DNA from: a virus
Direction: 5' to 3' (one strand)
IMG/VR virus record: IMGVR_UViG_3300032284_001945
Location: 1-51,139 of that record
Length of the DNA: 51,139 nucleotides
Below the pieces are notes generated by a model. That model was not told where the DNA came from, did not search any database, and saw only the letters and a program-made list of their open reading frames with translations. Within the stretch, counting starts at the first letter, position 1; each line of letters starts with the position of its first letter. This document shows, piece by piece, positions 46,931 to 51,139 of the stretch. A program made the translations under genes and the position numbers.

Positions 46931-48829
46931 TTAATAATTTACTATTCTACCATATATATCGCTTTCCGGAAATCTAACTTCGAATATAGAAGGATCCAAA
47001 CTCGGATATATTACATTATTTTTTGTTGCGCCTTGAATATCGTATCCATAGGGAGAATATCCTTTATCTACTCCATATTTGTTAACCACCTCTATTTTTA
47101 CAATACTTTGCAGTCCTTTTATATCACAGCTTAATTGATTATATAAATCGGAAATTATGATAGGCTGATTTATTTGCCATTTATCAATATCAAAATATGA
47201 TTTAAGAGCATCTATACATTGGGTTAAAACCTCTCTACTATTAAAAGAAGGTCTTACAACAATATCGAAATTTATTCCAATGTTTATATAATATGCATCT
47301 TTAATATCTACAGCATCTGTAGTTATCTTATATTGACTAATATAATTTCTTAAATTTTCTTTTATTGCGTAACTAGCGTTTGTAAGCTTCTTGTCAGAAT
47401 CATATGAAAGAACATATAAACTTAAAAGCAGCGGATTATTAGAAACAAAATCTTGAACTTTATCTTGTGTTTCAAAAGACATATCTTGTGTCACATAAGC
47501 CTTTGCTATTGTTCCATATTTAGAAGGCATACTAAGAGTTCTTATCATATAATCGTCTTTTGTAACGTTCCTAAGTTGAGTAGGAAAATTTGCTATTGTT
47601 TTTAGACGAATATCTTCTATCGAATCACCAGATCCGCCACCAGAAGCAGGATTGGGATTATTGAACCCTACAGAATTTTTTATGTAGTTTAAAAGATTTT
47701 GATTTAAAGCGTTTTGATTTAAAGATATCGGATTAGCAGAAATTTCATATATCTGAGAAACAGTATTAGAAGGAGAATTAGTCTCTGCTCCTCCTCCGAT
47801 AAGATACCTTACGGTGAGAGTGGTATTAGATGGAGCTAAACCATAATCTTGGGTATAAAGAAAATTTGAAGGATCGTACGCCTTATCAAACTTAGATAAA
47901 GAATATATTGTTCCTAAACCAACATTATCGCTATTAGGAATGATTTCTTCATCAGGTTCTGACGTTATCCCGGATCCGAATTCAAGATACATCATATCAT
48001 TTTGATCGAATCTAGTAACAAACCTTCTAGAAACTTTTTCAAGTTTGAGTAAATACGGAGTTGTATCAGAATATTGAGATAGAAAAGGATCATTCAGCTC
48101 ATTATTCTTAACATCTACAAATATGGTACTTTGAGCTAAATATGGTACTTCATACCATTTATTACCGTCGCCATCAACAACATCTAAGATCTGAATAACA
48201 TTAGGATCTGGTAATGTTACACTATTAAATTTAATGGGGGAGCCAAAATTAAAATCTATACTCTTTATAGTACCGGCAACAGCTTTTACTGATTTCTTTA
48301 AAAGATAATAATCTGGTTGGTTAGTTGTTTGGTTAACTTGATAAATGCTTATAGTAGTAGGATCGGCAGAAGAAGAAAAACTAAAATCGATTAAATTTTG
48401 TGTTATAAAAATAACATTACTAGTACCATAAGAAGATTTAACTTTAGCCTCATTTCCTATACTTAAACAATAATTATAATCTGGATATGCTATTCCACCA
48501 ATTATTGTAGCAGGTAACTGTTGATAAACATCTAAATCCACAATAGCTGTAGAGGTAACTTTAGGTCTATATCCTAAAGCATATGCCATAGAGATTAAAT
48601 TCTCTTTTTCTTGTGCATATAATAAAAGATCTTCTTGAGTCTGTTTGTCTATATAAAAGGATAAAACATCACCCACGTAAGAAGCCATTTCTATAAACAT
48701 ATTCCCAGGAGAAGCTTCGGAAAAATCATTATAGATATCCGGGAAATAGTTTTTAGCATAATCTACAAGAGCTTGTTTGAAGCTAGTAAAATCTTTATTT
48801 ATATATTTTATATCTCTTTGAGTTGCCAT
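46931..48829 (-). CDS. 6: Baseplate wedge protein, gp6-like (J family)
   Basis: 632 residues (T4 gp6 is 660). N-terminus INKDFTSFKQALVDYAKNYF, ASPGNMFIEMASYVGDVLSF, YIDKQTQEDLLLYAQEKENL, ISMAYALGYRPK is typical of gp6. Middle has LIGGGAETNSPSNTVSQIYE and GSGDSIEDIRLKTIANFPTQ, the gp6 signature preceding RNVTKDDYMIRTLSMPSKYG. C-terminus matches the gpJ-type wedge domain (INIGINFDIVVRPSFNSREV, INQPIIISDLYNQL). Role: wedge dimer linking inner baseplate to its periphery. TAATG overlap with the gp25-like gene. Confidence 0.92.
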   Translation of the reverse strand: MATQRDIKYINKDFTSFKQALVDYAKNYFPDIYNDFSEASPGNMFIEMASYVGDVLSFYIDKQTQEDLLLYAQEKENLISMAYALGYRPKVTSTAIVDLDVYQQLPATIIGGIAYPDYNYCLSIGNEAKVKSSYGTSNVIFITQNLIDFSFSSSADPTTISIYQVNQTTNQPDYYLLKKSVKAVAGTIKSIDFNFGSPIKFNSVTLPDPNVIQILDVVDGDGNKWYEVPYLAQSTIFVDVKNNELNDPFLSQYSDTTPYLLKLEKVSRRFVTRFDQNDMMYLEFGSGITSEPDEEIIPNSDNVGLGTIYSLSKFDKAYDPSNFLYTQDYGLAPSNTTLTVRYLIGGGAETNSPSNTVSQIYEISANPISLNQNALNQNLLNYIKNSVGFNNPNPASGGGSGDSIEDIRLKTIANFPTQLRNVTKDDYMIRTLSMPSKYGTIAKAYVTQDMSFETQDKVQDFVSNNPLLLSLYVLSYDSDKKLTNASYAIKENLRNYISQYKITTDAVDIKDAYYINIGINFDIVVRPSFNSREVLTQCIDALKSYFDIDKWQINQPIIISDLYNQLSCDIKGLQSIVKIEVVNKYGVDKGYSPYGYDIQGATKNNVIYPSLDPSIFEVRFPESDIYGRIVNY

Positions 48830-49227
48830 TACGTTATTTGTATTGATATATTATCTTGTTGATTATTTAAAGAATAAAATAACCTAATATATAAAAAATT
48901 TTTATCAAAATTTGGTTCGAAAATAAGGTCTTCTACAACGATCTCTGGGAAGTAATTGCGTATTTTATCAGCTATTAAGCTTCTTTTTTCTTCTAAATTA
49001 CTCATGTTATCAAAGACCATATTTCTCAAGTCTGCTCCAAATTCTGGATTAAAATACCTCTCTCCTGAATTAGTCAACATGAAATTTAATAAATTACTCC
49101 TAACTTGATCTTTTGTAGTATAAGTAGTAGTAAAAATATTAACAGGATTAAAAGGTAAAGCGATTCCTATACCTTTATTAACATCCAGGTCGAGTGTATT
49201 GATTTTATATTGAACTCTATCTAACAT
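48829..49227 (-). CDS. 25: Baseplate wedge protein, gp25-like
   Basis: 132 residues (T4 gp25 is 132). NLLNFMLTNSGERYFNPEFG (about 45-64), with the E-R..P.FG motif, then ADLRNMVFDNMSN, and RNYFPEIVVEDLIFEPNFDK, are the GPW/gp25 family signature. Role: starts sheath assembly at the baseplate and is homologous to type VI secretion TssE. It immediately precedes the gp6-like gene, as in related phages. Very confident from the motif and length. Confidence 0.95.
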   Translation of the reverse strand: MLDRVQYKINTLDLDVNKGIGIALPFNPVNIFTTTYTTKDQVRSNLLNFMLTNSGERYFNPEFGADLRNMVFDNMSNLEEKRSLIADKIRNYFPEIVVEDLIFEPNFDKNFLYIRLFYSLNNQQDNISIQIT

Positions 49228-49228
49228 A

Positions 49229-49645
49229 TTAAGAAGCTACTCTTTCTTTAAATTCTTTCCAGGCCACAGATTTTTTATTTATAACCGGTATCGGAGCATC
49301 GATATCGGGTAAAGTTCCGGTGGCGGATATCTGCAATCCTTGTTCGGCTGAGATTTTAGGCATCACGGGTGCTTTTCTTTCAGGAAGGTTAAAATCGGAT
49401 CCGATAGCTTCCCGTAAACTTTTTTTAAGCTGCTCTTTATTTGAAATAGGAACTTCGGATATATTAGATTGATAATCAACGAAATTACCTTTATTTTCTC
49501 TAGCTTCCTTTATAGATAAAGCCAAAAGTTGTTTTACCTCTTTCAAATCTTTTTTTACCGTTAAAGCGGCTAATTCTTCTTTGATTACGGCCCTTACGGC
49601 TTCCTTAATCAACTCTTTTACAAGTATTAATTCATCTTTATTCAT
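49229..49645 (-). CDS. Uncharacterised baseplate-region protein
   Basis: 138 residues. N-terminal helix MNKDELILVKELIKEAVRAV IKEELAAL, then KKDLKEVKQLLALSIKEARE, both amphipathic with coiled-coil tendency. The second half is Pro-rich and probably extended (LPERKAPVMPKISAEQGL, TGTLPDIDAPIPVINKK), ending VAWKEFKERVAS. Placed directly before gp25. It could be a small baseplate hub or assembly protein. No family recognised. Confidence 0.6.
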   Translation of the reverse strand: MNKDELILVKELIKEAVRAVIKEELAALTVKKDLKEVKQLLALSIKEARENKGNFVDYQSNISEVPISNKEQLKKSLREAIGSDFNLPERKAPVMPKISAEQGLQISATGTLPDIDAPIPVINKKSVAWKEFKERVAS

Positions 49646-49651
49646 GGCTAA

Positions 49652-49661
49652 TATAAATATA
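49652..49661 (-). promoter_or_regulatory. Recurrent AT-rich motif (TATATTTATA)
   Basis: Copy 6 bases before the ATG at 49645 in a 28-base gap. Confidence 0.35.
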
Positions 49662-49673
49662 TGGTTATGGAAT

Positions 49674-50582
49674 TTATATATTTCTATTTAATATGCTTTT
49701 TAATTCGTTCATCAAATCGTCTGGTGTCGAGATATAACTAGGCGCGGTTTCTTCTGCCAGCAAACCCGAAAATTTATCATAAGCCCTTCCGATCAACTGC
49801 TTTTCACCGTATTTTTCAACTTTAAGAAGATACTCTATTTTATTTGCTGCTGTGTAATTATCCGTAACATTGGATAAATCGGTAGTTTGACCGGAATTAA
49901 GTAAATCTTGAGTAATCAAATTTTGAGCTTGATTTTCATTAATATAACTACCTTTTTTGGCTTCGTCATCGATTTTTATGGTTACTTGTAAATTTCTAAA
50001 TTTTTGTTCTAGAGTATTTAAAGTATTCAAATTGGCTGTCAATTGCACTCCTAAAACCTTAGCATATTCTTTAATCATGTCTTTTAAAAAGACTATTTTT
50101 ATAGCTTTTTTAAATACGGTAAAAATAGGACCAGTTGTAGGATTTAAACTTAAAACGGCTTCTTGTATTTCTAATGCGGTTTGCAATAGAGTCATCGCTT
50201 CTTGGATAGCCTTTATCGAATTTAATGTTACACTAAGAGTATTTATGGTACTCTGAATAGAATTAACCTTATTAGTTATTCTGTTTTTTAAAGTCTCGGC
50301 TTGAGCTTGATCTTCCTGGGTTATCGTTATAACTAATGTATTTCCCTGCAATGTTATTCTACCTTTACTGTCAGTAGATTTTACAATGTCTTGAGATAAT
50401 TGATCTATTTTTGTTTCTATATTTACGGTTAAACTGTTTATCTTTGAAAATACTCTGTTAATAACAGCGCCAAAAGGATCTGAAATAGCAGATGTTACAT
50501 TCTGTTGAACATCTTGTATAGGATTTGTTTGTTGGCTAAGTACGCTATTAATAGACTGTACATTTTCTGAAGAAAGTGGCAT
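49674..50582 (-). CDS. Uncharacterised baseplate-region protein, coiled coil
   Basis: 302 residues, mostly helical. SLTVNIETKIDQLSQDIVKS and VNSIQSTINTLSVTLNSIKA, then TLLQTALEIQEAVLSL, are coiled-coil repeats. IKIVFLKDMIKEYAKVLGVQ is more hydrophobic. C-terminus carries NKIEYLLKVEKYGEKQLIGR. The start overlaps the preceding stop (TAATG). Could be a baseplate hub or chaperone-type protein of the tail. No family recognised. Confidence 0.6.
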   Translation of the reverse strand: MPLSSENVQSINSVLSQQTNPIQDVQQNVTSAISDPFGAVINRVFSKINSLTVNIETKIDQLSQDIVKSTDSKGRITLQGNTLVITITQEDQAQAETLKNRITNKVNSIQSTINTLSVTLNSIKAIQEAMTLLQTALEIQEAVLSLNPTTGPIFTVFKKAIKIVFLKDMIKEYAKVLGVQLTANLNTLNTLEQKFRNLQVTIKIDDEAKKGSYINENQAQNLITQDLLNSGQTTDLSNVTDNYTAANKIEYLLKVEKYGEKQLIGRAYDKFSGLLAEETAPSYISTPDDLMNELKSILNRNI

Positions 50583-51049
50583 TATATAGTTTTAGTTATT
50601 TTAGATACGATCGGAGAAGTTTTAGATATACCGTATTTATCGTGAATCCTTTTTAATTCTTGATTCAAAAGATTTGCAGCAGTGTTTATTGCAGGTAAAC
50701 TAGCTGTTCCTACTCCAACCGCAGTAGCAGTAGTCAAAGCAATAGAAAAAGCGGATAAGGCCGATGTTATCTCATTAAAACAATCTATTGTGGATGTAGC
50801 CTTTGCTACCGGCTCATTGATACCATCTTTTGATAATCCAAGTTGTATTAGCGGGGAATTAAAAATGATATAATGTTTTTCAGGATCTCTATTTCCTAAA
50901 GGACCGACATTAAAATGTAATTGTTCAACCGCTGATAGGCCTATTGTTTTATTTGAAGATAAAAAAATAGAATCTACCTTGCTGTTAAATATCAGCCTGT
51001 CAGAATTTAAAATAACATAATTTTTATCGTACTTATTAAAATCTATCAT
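50582..51049 (-). CDS. Baseplate or spike-associated protein with beta-repeat pattern
   Basis: 155 residues. YVILNSDRLIFNSKVDSIFL and SSNKTIGLSAVEQLHFNVGP, then HYIIFNSPLIQLGL, show the N-S-D/I-I-F-N alternation seen in triple-stranded beta-helix tips of tail spikes (gp5 C-terminal type). The second half is helical with an Ala/Thr-rich stretch (TSALSAFSIALTTATAVGVG). Possibly attached to the cell-puncturing device. The ATG overlaps the stop of the upstream gene (ATGA). Confidence 0.6.
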   Translation of the reverse strand: MIDFNKYDKNYVILNSDRLIFNSKVDSIFLSSNKTIGLSAVEQLHFNVGPLGNRDPEKHYIIFNSPLIQLGLSKDGINEPVAKATSTIDCFNEITSALSAFSIALTTATAVGVGTASLPAINTAANLLNQELKRIHDKYGISKTSPIVSKITKTI

Positions 51050-51139
51050 TTGCTATTAATAAGTTTAGTAACGTATATTTTAAAATCTGCTATTGTTAGT
51101 GGTGTTCCTGGTGCTTTTCCAGCGGCTTTAGCGATTGCA
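51046..51139 (-). CDS. C-terminal end of an upstream gene (5' end beyond window)
   Basis: About 30 codons ending GKAPGTPLTIADFKIYVTKL and a TGA that overlaps the next ATG (ATGA). Only the tail is visible; the frame is supported by the overlap and by continuous opening to the edge. Product not recognisable, probably a baseplate or tail protein by position. Confidence 0.6.
   Translation of the reverse strand, partial: AIAKAAGKAPGTPLTIADFKIYVTKLINSK

Noticed and set aside
4791-49661. Plus-strand T4 late promoters (TATAAATA) driving rightward transcription
   Set aside because: The sequence occurs on the plus strand, but there is no rightward gene for them to serve; I treat the motif as an element of the leftward genes instead.
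1-51139. Alternative genetic code (stop reassignment) as in some large gut phages
   Set aside because: All conserved genes have full expected lengths with standard stops, and all three stop codons are used in normal positions.
1-51139. tRNA genes, insertion sequences, integrase or attachment sites
   Set aside because: The gaps are short and I saw no cloverleaf, transposase or integrase motif. The only mobile genes are the two homing endonucleases.

Overview
The window reads as part of the late (virion) region of a large, AT-rich, T4-like contractile-tailed phage. All the genes I accept lie on the minus strand and are tightly packed, many joined by ATGA or TAATG overlaps, so transcription runs from high to low coordinates. 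The T4 head order is preserved: terminase large subunit (gp17), portal (gp20), three genes in the gp67/gp68 position, prohead protease (gp21), acidic scaffold (gp22), major capsid protein (gp23), and then neck proteins of the gp13 and gp14 type. Baseplate wedge genes of the gp25 and gp6 type lie at the far right. Tail sheath, tail tube, tape measure and most replication genes are not present. The host cannot be read directly. Most starts lack a clear Shine-Dalgarno sequence and have A- or AT-rich leaders, and the fibre repeats are of a kind I associate with phages of Bacteroidota, so a Bacteroidota host is my tentative inference.

Layout from right to left, which is the direction of transcription. 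51139-46931: baseplate genes, including a beta-repeat protein and gp25- and gp6-like wedge proteins. 46928-37903: an M15 peptidase and a series of virion surface or fibre proteins, one with a lectin-like domain. 37886-33449: two proteins with long Pro/Thr repeats, with two different glycosyltransferase genes exactly between them. 33438-30549: a small fibre module, a GIY-YIG-like protein, a DnaG/gp61-type primase, an unknown protein and a nucleotidyltransferase. 30530-22729: a run of small proteins, many with a short amphipathic N-terminus ending in a Leu-x-Glu motif that resembles the T4 capsid-targeting and cleavage signal. 22745-10444: packaging and head genes, interrupted by a homing endonuclease between terminase and portal. 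10350-5736: a PhoH-like ATPase, a second homing endonuclease, and neck genes. 5734-1: fibre genes, ending in a giant repetitive fibre (at least 1579 codons) that runs off the left edge.

My view of how it works together: gp20, gp21, gp22, gp23 and the genes between them build and mature the prohead. The Leu-x-Glu-tagged proteins are plausible internal proteins loaded with the core, trimmed by gp21 and possibly injected with the DNA. gp17 packages DNA through gp20, and the neck proteins close the head. The many Ser/Ala/Tyr- and Pro/Thr-rich proteins form a decorated adhesive tail apparatus. The glycosyltransferase pair next to the Pro/Thr-repeat proteins suggests a virion glycosylation module. 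An AT-rich motif (ATATTTAT on the coding strand) recurs just upstream of about a dozen genes. One clear intrinsic terminator follows the capsid gene. No tRNA gene, CRISPR array, insertion sequence or integrase was seen, and no gene-free stretch exceeds 300 bases.
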